Assembly (NCBI RefSeq): GCF_030538285.1 | Contig: NZ_JAUNUG010000012.1 | Coordinates: 16,406-72,041, forward strand | Reading direction: 5' to 3' | DNA length: 55,636 nt | DNA from: Corynebacterium sp. | Lineage (GTDB): Bacteria; Actinomycetota; Actinomycetes; Mycobacteriales; Mycobacteriaceae | Shown: piece after piece, positions 8,913-16,944 of the stretch | Numbering within the stretch: the first letter of the stretch is position 1 | How the letters are laid out: each line of letters begins with the position of its first letter | Position numbers and translations under genes: made by a program | Notes under the pieces: model-generated | The model's database searches: none | Told to the model about the DNA's origin: nothing | The model's input: only the letters and a program-made list of their open reading frames with translations

Positions 8913-9602
8913 ATGACCAACCCCACCGGGAAGCCTGACCTGGCGACCCTGTCCGACCGCCAGCGACGAATCCTGGAAGTCATCCGTGACGCCGTTGTGT
9001 TGCGGGGCTACCCGCCGAGCATCCGTGAGATCGGTGACGCCGCTGGGCTTCAGTCGACCTCCTCGGTCGCCTACCAGCTCAAGCAGCTGGAGAAGAAGGG
9101 CTTCCTGCGCCGCGACCCCAATAAGCCCCGCGCTGTCGACGTGCGCACATTGCCGTCCACCGACACCGCCAAGAAGCCGGGCCGCAAGGCCGCTCCGAAG
9201 CAGGTGGAGACCCCGGAGGATGCCAGCCCCGCCAACTTCATCCCGGTGCTGGGCCGCATCGCCGCTGGCTCTCCGATCCTCGCTGAACAAGAAGTCGAGG
9301 AGTACTACCCGATGCCGGCGCATCTGGTTGGCGATGGTGAGCTGTTTATGCTGCAGATCGACGGGGAGTCCATGAAGGATGCCGGCATCCTGCACGGCGA
9401 CTGGGTTGTTGTTCGCTCCCAGCCGGTGGCTGAACAGGGAGAGTTTGTCGCCGCCCTCATCGACGGGGAGGCAACCGCGAAGGAGTTCCACAAGGATTCC
9501 TCCGGCGTGTGGCTTCTGCCCCACAACGAGGACTTCGCGCCGATCCCCGGCGAGAAGGCGGAGATCATGGGCAAGATCGTCTCGGTGTTCCGCAAGCTTT
9601 AA
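8913..9602 (+). CDS. lexA: SOS repressor LexA
   Basis: 229 aa, of normal length. It has an N-terminal winged helix (about residues 12-75; [21 protein letters not shown]) and a C-terminal S24 peptidase domain. The self-cleavage site Ala-118/Gly-119 lies in GRIAAGS, catalytic Ser-153 in DGESMKD, and Lys-190 in EATAKEF. RecA filaments stimulate autocleavage, which derepresses recA, divS and other SOS genes. recA itself lies about 28 kb away in this window. Confidence 0.98.
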   Translation: MTNPTGKPDLATLSDRQRRILEVIRDAVVLRGYPPSIREIGDAAGLQSTSSVAYQLKQLEKKGFLRRDPNKPRAVDVRTLPSTDTAKKPGRKAAPKQVETPEDASPANFIPVLGRIAAGSPILAEQEVEEYYPMPAHLVGDGELFMLQIDGESMKDAGILHGDWVVVRSQPVAEQGEFVAALIDGEATAKEFHKDSSGVWLLPHNEDFAPIPGEKAEIMGKIVSVFRKL

Positions 9603-9779
9603 GCCCCGCCCCCAGCCACCCCCGCCACTTCGGACATCCCCGTTCGGCGATCTAGACACCTTCCCACCTGAACGGGCATGTCACAGGGGCATCGGACGTC
9701 GGGCGCGCTTCCTTTTCCGGCGAATTGCTCTCCCCCGTTCGTGCTGTACAACGGGTAGATACGCCTCCTAACCCCGCGA

Positions 9780-9810
9780 TGTTTGCAACAATGGCGGAAA
9801 CGGGCAAACA
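9780..9810. promoter_or_regulatory. SugR-like operator upstream of sugR
   Basis: TGTTTGC (9780-9786) and GCAAACA (9804-9810) form an exact inverted repeat with a 17-base spacer. The TGTTTG core is the motif known for SugR targets in C. glutamicum. The position 50 bases before sugR suggests autoregulation. Confidence 0.5.
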
Positions 9811-9860
9811 CGTGTCCGGTTTCCATCGTGTTGGGTGTCGGACACCAGTAGGAGTGCAGC

Positions 9861-10685
9861 ATGTACGCAGAGGAGCGGCGTCGCCAGATCGCCTCCCTCA
9901 CCGCCGTCGAGGGCCGGGTCAACGTCACTGAGTTGGCCCAGCGCTTTGACGTGACCGCCGAGACCATTCGCCGAGACCTCGCGGTCCTCGACCGTGAAGG
10001 TGTGGTGCACCGCGTCCACGGCGGCGCAGTCGCCAGCCAGACGTTCCAGACCACCGAGTTCTCCCTCGATGCCCGTTTCCGTTCTGCACCCTCCGCCAAG
10101 TCCGCTATCGCCCGTGCCGCGCTGCGTTTCCTCCCCGAACCCCACGGCGGGCTGTTCCTCGACTCCGGCTCAACCATCGGCACGCTCGCTGACCTTATCG
10201 CTGAGCAGCCGAACGCGAACCAGTGGTCAATCGTGACCAACAGTCTGCCGATCTCTCTCAACCTCGCCACCCGCGGCCTGCCGGAGGTGCAGCTGCTCGG
10301 CGGCTCTGTGCGTGCGATCACGCAGGCTGTCGTCGGTGATACCGCACTGCGCACCCTGGCACTGATGCGTGCCGACGTCGCCTTCATCGGCACCAACGCC
10401 CTGACCCTGGATCATGGTCTGTCCACCGCTGATGCACAGGAGGCGGCCATCAAATCCGCCATGGTGACTAACGCACACAACGTCGTCGTCCTGTGCGACT
10501 CCACGAAACTCGGCACCGACTACCTCGTCAGCTTCGCAGGCATCGACGACATCGACGTGGTCATCACCGATCCCGCAGCCCCCAATTCTTTTGTCTCTGC
10601 TCTGCGCGAGCGGGTGTTCGTGGAAACCAGCGCCGCGTATCACACCCAAAAAAACCCGCCCGGGGGCGGGCTTTTGAGACCATGA
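9861..10685 (+). CDS. sugR: DeoR-type sugar/PTS regulator SugR
   Basis: 274 aa. It has an N-terminal DeoR helix-turn-helix (RRQIASLTAVEGRVNVTELA) and a C-terminal sugar-phosphate sensor domain (GGLFLDSGSTIGTLADLI, AFIGTNALTLDHGL). Its location between lexA and ptsI matches C. glutamicum sugR, which represses PTS, glycolytic and related genes in the absence of sugar phosphates. No separate fruR gene lies next to fruK here. The frame reads straight through the terminator hairpin at 10655-10670 before stopping, so the last dozen codons are unusual. Confidence 0.88.
   Translation: MYAEERRRQIASLTAVEGRVNVTELAQRFDVTAETIRRDLAVLDREGVVHRVHGGAVASQTFQTTEFSLDARFRSAPSAKSAIARAALRFLPEPHGGLFLDSGSTIGTLADLIAEQPNANQWSIVTNSLPISLNLATRGLPEVQLLGGSVRAITQAVVGDTALRTLALMRADVAFIGTNALTLDHGLSTADAQEAAIKSAMVTNAHNVVVLCDSTKLGTDYLVSFAGIDDIDVVITDPAAPNSFVSALRERVFVETSAAYHTQKNPPGGGLLRP
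10648..10675. terminator. Bidirectional terminator between sugR and ptsI
   Basis: An A-rich run, CCCGCC (10655-10660), a short loop, GGCGGG (10665-10670) and CTTTT follow one another. A-tract plus stem plus T-tract would stop transcription from both convergent genes. It lies inside the 3' end of the sugR reading frame. Confidence 0.75.
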
Positions 10686-10738
10686 CAAAGCGCGGGGGTG
10701 TCCGCAGCGGCGCACTCCCCGGCGCTCGTTTATCCAGG

Positions 10739-12433
10739 TCAGCCGAGAATCATCTCGGCGGCGATCTCCCGGGCCCGCGTCGCGCCGGAGGCGTCGAGTA
10801 CCGCTTCCGCAACCTCCTGGCACTGCGCCAGGTCGAGGTCAGCCAACTGCGCGCCGACACCTGCTACGGCGGTGGATGCGGCGGACAGGGAGGTAACCCC
10901 CAGTCCGGTGAGCACGCACGCCAGCTTCGGGTCGGCAGCAGCCTCGCCGCACACTCCGACGGGGGTCTGGGTGAGCTCGCCGACGCGGCAGGTTTCCTTC
11001 ACCAGGCGCAGCACGGCCGGCTGCCACGGGTCGGTGAGGTAGGCCAGGGACGGCGAGAGCCGGTCAGCGGCCATCGTGTACTGGGTGAGGTCATTCGTGC
11101 CGATGGACACGAAGTCCAGGTGCGGCATGATCCGGTCGGCCATGATCGCGGCCGCCGGGACCTCGATCATGGCGCCGGGCACCAGACCGCGCTCGCGGCA
11201 GAGTTCGGCGAACCACTTCGCCTCGCGCTCGCGGGCGACCATGGGGGCCATGACCCACGTGGGGGCGTCCTCGCCGCGGCCTTCGGCGGCCAGGGCGATA
11301 GCGTCGAGCTGGCGGACCATGATTCCTTCGTTGCCCCAGGCGATGCGCAGGCCACGGACGCCGAGAGCCGGGTTGTCCTCGTGCTCCATGTTGGCGTAGG
11401 CGATGGGCTTGTCGGATCCGGCGTCGAGGGTGCGGATAACCACCTTGGAGTTGGGGAAGGCATCGAAGACCTTCTTGTACACCGCGGCCTGCTCCTCCAC
11501 GCTGGGTTCCTGGGAGGTGGACAGAAAGCTCATCTCGGTGCGGTAGAGGCCGATACCTTCGGCTTGGGTGTCAGCCGCAACGCGGGCGGCCTGGCCGTCG
11601 GCGACGTTGGCCAGCAGCTGCACGCGGTGTCCGTCCTTGGTCTGCGCGGGGCCCTTCCACTGGGCGACGATGGCGGCGCGCTCGCGGGAGGAGGCGACGG
11701 CGGCCCGGGAGGTCTCTTCGTCGGCGTCGAGGGTGATGGTGCCGCTGGCGCCGTCGATAAGCACGGGCTCGCCTGCGGGGATCTCGTTGATGGCCTTGCC
11801 CGCGGCGACGATGCAGGGGACGTTGAGCTGGCGGGCGATGATGGCGGTGTGGCTGGTGGGGCCGCCGAGTTCGGTGACCAGCGCCACGACGAGCTCAGGG
11901 TTGAGCGTGGCGGTGTCCGCCGGGGAAAGGTCATCGGCGAACAGGACCTTCTCGGAGGTGATGTTCGGCAGGCCGGGCTCCTCCTCGCCGCGCAGTTCGG
12001 CGATGACGCGGTCGCGGATGTCCTTGAGGTCGGTGGTGCGCTCGGCCATGAGACCGCCGGCGGCCTCAAACATCTCGACGAATTTCTGGGTGGCGGCGAC
12101 GGTGGCGTAGTCGGCGGGGTGCCCGGATGCGATGTTCTTCTTGGCGGCCTTGCGCCAGCCGCGGTCTTTGACCATGCCGGCGGTGGCTTTGAGAACTTCG
12201 GCGGCGGCGCCGTCGACGGTGCCGGCGCGTTCTTCCAGGCGCTGCGCGACATTGTCGGCCGCGACGGTGAAGCGTTCGAACTCGGCGTCACGAGCGTCTT
12301 CGGCGACGGTGCCGCCGGATTCGGGCAGTTCAGGGCGCGCGTGGACCCAGATTGCGGGGGCGTAGGCGATACCGGCGACGACACCGGTTCCCTTGATGGA
12401 CGTGGATACAGTGTCGACAGTGTCAGAGGCCAT
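10739..12433 (-). CDS. ptsI: PTS phosphoenolpyruvate-protein phosphotransferase (Enzyme I)
   Basis: 564 aa, the normal length of Enzyme I. It takes phosphate from PEP onto His-195 in LGGPTSHTAI and passes it to HPr. The C-terminal TIM-barrel PEP-binding region has the expected SIGTNDLTQY and VCGEAA motifs. The frame opens at 12490, but MASDTVDTVS at 12433 fits the family start. It is divergent from fruK-ptsF-ptsH, with a shared 311 bp regulatory region. Confidence 0.96.
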   Translation of the reverse strand: MASDTVDTVSTSIKGTGVVAGIAYAPAIWVHARPELPESGGTVAEDARDAEFERFTVAADNVAQRLEERAGTVDGAAAEVLKATAGMVKDRGWRKAAKKNIASGHPADYATVAATQKFVEMFEAAGGLMAERTTDLKDIRDRVIAELRGEEEPGLPNITSEKVLFADDLSPADTATLNPELVVALVTELGGPTSHTAIIARQLNVPCIVAAGKAINEIPAGEPVLIDGASGTITLDADEETSRAAVASSRERAAIVAQWKGPAQTKDGHRVQLLANVADGQAARVAADTQAEGIGLYRTEMSFLSTSQEPSVEEQAAVYKKVFDAFPNSKVVIRTLDAGSDKPIAYANMEHEDNPALGVRGLRIAWGNEGIMVRQLDAIALAAEGRGEDAPTWVMAPMVAREREAKWFAELCRERGLVPGAMIEVPAAAIMADRIMPHLDFVSIGTNDLTQYTMAADRLSPSLAYLTDPWQPAVLRLVKETCRVGELTQTPVGVCGEAAADPKLACVLTGLGVTSLSAASTAVAGVGAQLADLDLAQCQEVAEAVLDASGATRAREIAAEMILG

Positions 12434-12744
12434 GGTGGTGTTGTCCCGTCTCACAGAGCATTTGATGGTGTGACTTCCAGAACACCACAAAACTCAACGG
12501 TTAGCAACGACCCAGACACACACCCACTTGACAACCGGACACAAACGGGCAAGAATAAACTCACAATCAAACATAGATTGTGAGTTAGTTCATGTTCCGT
12601 AGTCATCCGGCCGCGCACGTGACCCCCTTTCACCGGCCCCGACTAGCCCGCCCGTAGGATTGACGCATTTCAGGCCGCATCCAGCGTCCTGTCAACCACA
12701 GCATCACCTGATTTTCCGAACGGACACCGACGAGGGAGCCCATC
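12434..12744. promoter_or_regulatory. Shared ptsI-fruK regulatory region
   Basis: A 311 bp gap without a convincing gene. Its main feature is a perfect inverted repeat, AACTCACAATC (12558-12568) and GATTGTGAGTT (12576-12586), separated by AAACATA. The spacer region contains CAAACA, a SugR-type half-site. On the minus strand TATTCT next to the repeat is a possible ptsI -10. The fruK promoter is not clear; TAGGAT near 12655 is one option. Confidence 0.55.
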
Positions 12745-13710
12745 GTGATCCTCACCCTGACGCCCAACCCGAGCATCGACGCGACGATGCAACTGGAGGA
12801 CAGGTTGCGACGTGGCCTGGTCCACCGCCCCACGGCCATTACCCAGGTCGCGGGCGGCAAGGGCGTCAACGTCACCCACGCTCTCTCGTTGGCCGACCGG
12901 CTCAGCCTCGCTTTGTTCCCGGCGGACAGCAATGACCCTTTCGTCGCTCTCGCCCGCCAGGCTGGCATACCCTTCCACTGCATCCCGGTCGAGGAGGGCG
13001 TGCGCATCAACACCACGCTCACTGAGCCGGACGGCACCACCACCAAGATCAACGGCTTGGGCGCCACCATTACGCCCCGCACCCGTCGCACCATTGAGGA
13101 CACCGTCACCCGCCTGTGCGGCAACGCGTCCTGGCTGGTCATGGCGGGTTCTTTGCCGCCGGGGGTGCCGGATGACTGGTACACCACGCTCATCGCGGCG
13201 GTGCGCGCCACCCACCCGGACATGCTCATCGCGGTGGATACCTCGGACCAGGCGATGCAGACTCTCGGCGCAGGGCTGGAGAAGGCCGCCCCGACGCTGA
13301 TCAAGCCCAATGGTCTGGAGCTGGGGCAGCTGGTCGGCCGCGACGGCGCCGCCATGGAGGCGGCTGCCGCGGAGGGTGATGTCACCGAGGTGGTCGACGC
13401 GGCCCGGATTGTCATTCAACGGGGCATCAACGAGGTGCTGGTCACCCTCGGTTCGGCGGGTGCGGTCCTGGTGACCGCCGAGGGCGCGTGGTTCGCCACT
13501 CCCCCGCCCGTCGAGGTGCAGTCCACAGTCGGCGCTGGCGATTCTTCGCTGGCCGGTTATCTCATCGCCCGCGCGGAGGGCGCCGATGAGGCAGGTTGCC
13601 TCGCCCGCGCCGTCGCCTATGGCACCGCCGCCACGGGGCTGCCGGGCACCACTATCCCTTCCCCCGCACAACTAAATCTCGAGGAAACCCATGTCTGTCA
13701 TCTCCCCTGA
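12745..13710 (+). CDS. fruK: 1-Phosphofructokinase
   Basis: A 321 aa PfkB-family sugar kinase. It opens with the TLTPNPSIDATM substrate motif and carries the C-terminal signature GAGDSSLAGYL (about residues 262-272) with the catalytic Asp. It converts the fructose-1-phosphate made by PtsF into fructose-1,6-bisphosphate. GTG start. The last 20 bases overlap ptsF, so the two are coupled. Confidence 0.94.
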   Translation: MILTLTPNPSIDATMQLEDRLRRGLVHRPTAITQVAGGKGVNVTHALSLADRLSLALFPADSNDPFVALARQAGIPFHCIPVEEGVRINTTLTEPDGTTTKINGLGATITPRTRRTIEDTVTRLCGNASWLVMAGSLPPGVPDDWYTTLIAAVRATHPDMLIAVDTSDQAMQTLGAGLEKAAPTLIKPNGLELGQLVGRDGAAMEAAAAEGDVTEVVDAARIVIQRGINEVLVTLGSAGAVLVTAEGAWFATPPPVEVQSTVGAGDSSLAGYLIARAEGADEAGCLARAVAYGTAATGLPGTTIPSPAQLNLEETHVCHLP

Positions 13711-15664
13711 GCTGGTGCTTCTCGACGCCGACCTCGGCGCCAGCACCACCGACGTCATCACCTCACTCGCGCACACCGTCCATCAGGCAGGTCGCGCCAC
13801 CTCCCCGCAGGAGCTGGCCGACGCCGCCCTTGACCGTGAGGCCCAGAATCCCACCGGCGTGCCCGGCCAGGTCGCCATCCCGCACTGCCGTAGCGCGGCC
13901 GTATCGGAACCTACCCTCGCCTTTGCCCGCCTGTCACGACCGGTGGATTTCGGTGGCCCGGATGGCGACGCCGAACTCGTCTTCCTCATCGCCGCGCCGG
14001 AAGGTGGCGGTAAGGCTCACCTGAAGATCCTCTCCAAGCTGGCCCGCGCGCTGGTCCGCGGTGATTTCCGCGAGCGTTTGCGCGCTGCCACCACCCCCGC
14101 GGAGGTCGTCGCGGCCGTCGACGAGGTCATCGGGCAGCTGCCCGCCGCCGCGCCGGAAAGAACCCAAATCGTGGCCATCACCGCCTGCCCCACCGGCATC
14201 GCGCACACCTACATGGCCGCCGATGCCCTCGCCCAGGCAGCCGCCGACCGTGCGGACGTCGAGCTCCAGGTCGAGACCCAGGGTTCCTCCTCCACCGAGG
14301 CACTCGACCCCGAGGTCATCGCCCGCGCCGATGCCGTCATCTTCGCCACCGACGTCGGCGTCCGTGACCGCGAACGCTTCGCAGGCAAGCCGGTCATCGA
14401 GTCGGCCGTCAAACGCGCCATCAACGAACCTGGCGTCATGCTCGATGAAGCCGTGACCGCCGCCCGCGATCCGCAGGCCCGGCGGGTGAGCGGGACGGCG
14501 TCGATAAGCGAAAAGAAGCAGGAGATGAGCTGGCCGCGCCGTATTCAGCAGGCCGTCATGACCGGTGTCTCGTACATGATTCCGTTTGTCGCGGCGGGCG
14601 GCCTGCTCCTCGCGCTCGGTTTCCTCATCGGCGGCTATGACATGGCCAACGGGTGGCAGGCGATCGCGTTGCAGCATTCGCTGGGCAATCTGCCCGGCAA
14701 TGAGGTGCTTATCGACGGCGCCCCCGTCACCTTCGACCGCTCCGGCCTCGCGCTGTACCTCGGTGCGGTGCTCTTTGCCACCGGCCAGATGGCGATGGGC
14801 TTCATCGTCGCTGCCCTGTCCGGTTACACGGCCTATGCCCTGGCCGGGCGCCCCGGCATCGCCCCTGGTTTCGTGGGCGGCGCGATCTCCGTGCTCATCG
14901 GAGCCGGCTTCATCGGCGGCCTGGTCACCGGTATCCTCGCCGGACTCATCGCCTACTGGATTGCCTCGTGGAAGGTGCCAAGGATCCTCACCTCGCTCAT
15001 GCCGGTGGTAATCATCCCGCTGCTGACCTCCCTGGCGATCGGCTTGCTGATGTTCCTGCTGCTCGGCCGCCCGCTGGAGGGCATCATGACGGGGCTGACC
15101 AGCTGGTTGTCCTCGATGTCCGGTTCCTCCGCGATCCTGCTGGGCATCATCCTCGGGCTCATGATGTGCTTCGACCTCGGCGGCCCGGTCAACAAGGCGG
15201 CCTACCTGTTCGCCACCGCCGGACTGTCCACCGGCGACGCTGCGTCCATGCAGATCATGGCCGCCGTCATGGCGGCGGGCATGGTCCCGCCGATCGCCCT
15301 GTCGCTGGCCACGCTCGTGCGCAAGCGCCTGTTCACCCCCGCGGAGCAGGAGAACGGCAAGTCCGCCTGGCTGCTGGGTCTGTCCTTCATCTCCGAGGGA
15401 GCGATCCCATTCGCGGCGGCCGATCCGCTGCGCGTGATCCCCTCGATGATGGCCGGTGGTGCGGTCACCGGCGCGCTGTCCATGGCACTCGGCGTGGGCT
15501 CCCGCGCCCCGCACGGCGGTGTCTTCGTCCTCTTCGCTATCGAACCATGGTGGGGCTTCCTCCTGGCCATCGTTGCCGGCACCCTGGTCTCCGCGGTGGC
15601 CGTCATCGCGCTCAAGCAGTTCTGGCCCACTAAGGCAGTGGCAGTCGCCACAGTGGACGCCTAA
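13691..15664 (+). CDS. ptsF: PTS fructose-specific Enzyme IIABC
   Basis: 657 aa with all three EII domains in order. EIIA carries phosphorylated His-65 in VAIPHCRS, EIIB has Cys-166 in ITACPTGIAHTY, and EIIC has about nine hydrophobic segments from residue 295 on. It imports fructose as fructose-1-phosphate. The EIIB-EIIC linker contains a CGTCGATAAGC copy read as A-S-I-S, and a second, opposite copy lies 207 bp downstream encoding VLID. It lies between fruK and ptsH. Confidence 0.95.
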   Translation: MSVISPELVLLDADLGASTTDVITSLAHTVHQAGRATSPQELADAALDREAQNPTGVPGQVAIPHCRSAAVSEPTLAFARLSRPVDFGGPDGDAELVFLIAAPEGGGKAHLKILSKLARALVRGDFRERLRAATTPAEVVAAVDEVIGQLPAAAPERTQIVAITACPTGIAHTYMAADALAQAAADRADVELQVETQGSSSTEALDPEVIARADAVIFATDVGVRDRERFAGKPVIESAVKRAINEPGVMLDEAVTAARDPQARRVSGTASISEKKQEMSWPRRIQQAVMTGVSYMIPFVAAGGLLLALGFLIGGYDMANGWQAIALQHSLGNLPGNEVLIDGAPVTFDRSGLALYLGAVLFATGQMAMGFIVAALSGYTAYALAGRPGIAPGFVGGAISVLIGAGFIGGLVTGILAGLIAYWIASWKVPRILTSLMPVVIIPLLTSLAIGLLMFLLLGRPLEGIMTGLTSWLSSMSGSSAILLGIILGLMMCFDLGGPVNKAAYLFATAGLSTGDAASMQIMAAVMAAGMVPPIALSLATLVRKRLFTPAEQENGKSAWLLGLSFISEGAIPFAAADPLRVIPSMMAGGAVTGALSMALGVGSRAPHGGVFVLFAIEPWWGFLLAIVAGTLVSAVAVIALKQFWPTKAVAVATVDA

Positions 15665-15706
15665 ACTGGCCTGCATCACCTCTTGTACAACGAAAGGAAC
15701 ACCCCC

Positions 15707-15973
15707 ATGGCTTCCAAGACCGTGACCGTCGGCTCCGCTGTCGGCCTCCACGCCCGCCCCGCTGCCGTCGTCGCTGACGCCGCCGCCGAGTACGACGATG
15801 ACATCATCCTCACCCTCGTCGGCGACGAGGACGGCGAAGAGGCCGACGCCGCCTCCTCCCTCATGATCATGGCGCTGGGCGCCGAGAAGGGCGATGAGGT
15901 CACCGTCACCTCCGACAACGCCGAGGCTGTCGAGAAGATCGCCGCCCTCATCGAGTCCGACCTGGACGCCTGA
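15707..15973 (+). CDS. ptsH: Phosphocarrier protein HPr
   Basis: 88 aa with the active-site His-15 in GLHARPA. A conserved Ser pair (50-51, AASSLM) lies where regulatory HPr proteins carry Ser-46, but whether it is phosphorylated here is unknown. The GAAAGGA ribosome binding site supports the start at 15707 rather than the upstream ATG. It is the last gene of fruK-ptsF-ptsH. Confidence 0.96.
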   Translation: MASKTVTVGSAVGLHARPAAVVADAAAEYDDDIILTLVGDEDGEEADAASSLMIMALGAEKGDEVTVTSDNAEAVEKIAALIESDLDA

Positions 15974-15981
15974 CACACGCG

Positions 15982-16015
15982 AAAGCCTCCCGGCCACCTG
16001 GGCCGGGAGGCTTTT
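15982..16015 (+). terminator. Rho-independent terminator after ptsH
   Basis: AAAGCCTCCCGGCC pairs with GGCCGGGAGGCTTTT around a short loop, ending in a T run. A strong intrinsic terminator, possibly bidirectional because the next gene converges. Confidence 0.9.
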
Positions 16016-16022
16016 CTCATGC

Positions 16023-16391
16023 CTAAATATAGGCGATGATGATCGCGTCGTGGCGCTCGGCAGCCGCGGCGAAGAACTTCTGCAGCGGCGGCAGATCATG
16101 CGAGTAGGTCAGCTCCCCGACCTCCCCGAGCGCCTTCGCGATCATGGTCACCTGCACCGGCGCCAGCGCATTGCGCGTGGGCTTGTACTGCCACATCTCA
16201 CCGCCGTTGAGCGCTGGCTCGGCGTGGGTGAGCAACAGATCCTCATCGAGGATGAACCACTCGTCGCTCAGGCGCAGGGTGGGCTGTTGCCCCTCTTCAA
16301 TGAGCTTATCGACGACCGCCACCCGGTTCGGGTTGACCGTCAGGTGAAGGTAGTCGTCCTTGGAGACGGCGAGATACACAGGAACACGCAT
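16023..16391 (-). CDS. Conserved hypothetical protein
   Basis: 122 aa from MRVPVYLAVSKDDY, the start I prefer over 16559 because codons upstream look noncoding. It is soluble and mixed alpha/beta, with no motif I recognise (VNPNRVAVVDKLIEEG, LLTHAEPALNGGEMW). A reversed CGTCGATAAGC copy encodes VDKL. It may follow the uraA unit on the same strand. Confidence 0.65.
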   Translation of the reverse strand: MRVPVYLAVSKDDYLHLTVNPNRVAVVDKLIEEGQQPTLRLSDEWFILDEDLLLTHAEPALNGGEMWQYKPTRNALAPVQVTMIAKALGEVGELTYSHDLPPLQKFFAAAAERHDAIIIAYI

Positions 16392-16474
16392 GCCTACCGT
16401 TCTACCACCGCGAGGGCGTACACCGCGTGGGTCCCGCCTGGCCAAGTGGGGAGTTTGTGACGAAAATCGCGCGA

Positions 16475-16939
16475 TCAGGCCAGCGTGACATACAGGTCGG
16501 TGATCATGTCCGCCGGGGCAGCCTCCGGGGTGGGCTCGGTGACGTAGGTCTCCCAGCACACCGCACCCGCCGGCCGCCCGGATTCCCGGACCGCCTCCAT
16601 CAACTCCTGCCAGGACCGGCCCAGCATGTCGTACGAACCGTGGTGCCGGGTGGTGAACGCCTCACACTCAGGAACGTGGTGCACCAGCTCCGGATACGCG
16701 GCCTCCACCGCGGCCACCTGCTCGGGGTGCAGCGGAAAGGCTGCGGCGATGTCGACGGTCTCGGTCAGTGGCGAGAAGTAGTACGCGCGGGCCGGGCCCG
16801 CGGGGTACGCACCGACCGCAGCCAGGACGTCGACAAGCCGGGGGTAGGCGCGGTCGAAGAAGGCGGGCAGCCCGTCGGTGGAGACGGTCTCACGCAAGGC
16901 GATGAACGCGTGGGCGGCGACGGTGATCTCGAGGGTCAT
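16475..16939 (-). CDS. GyrI-like/effector-binding-fold small protein
   Basis: 154 aa. The pattern TRHHGSYDMLGRSWQELMEAV, followed by CWETYVTEP, resembles the GyrI-like (AraC effector-binding) fold, which binds small hydrophobic ligands. There is no DNA-binding domain. It starts six bases after the uraA stop and probably shares its transcript. The family assignment is by pattern only. Confidence 0.6.
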   Translation of the reverse strand: MTLEITVAAHAFIALRETVSTDGLPAFFDRAYPRLVDVLAAVGAYPAGPARAYYFSPLTETVDIAAAFPLHPEQVAAVEAAYPELVHHVPECEAFTTRHHGSYDMLGRSWQELMEAVRESGRPAGAVCWETYVTEPTPEAAPADMITDLYVTLA

Positions 16940-16944
16940 AGCGC

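Noticed and set aside
10493-12583. 696-codon antisense frame over ptsI
   Set aside because: Shadow of ptsI, Gly/Val/Asp-rich and without domain.
13934-16099. 721-codon antisense frame over ptsF-ptsH
   Set aside because: Low-complexity, charged sequence without motifs, fully explained by the opposite strand genes.
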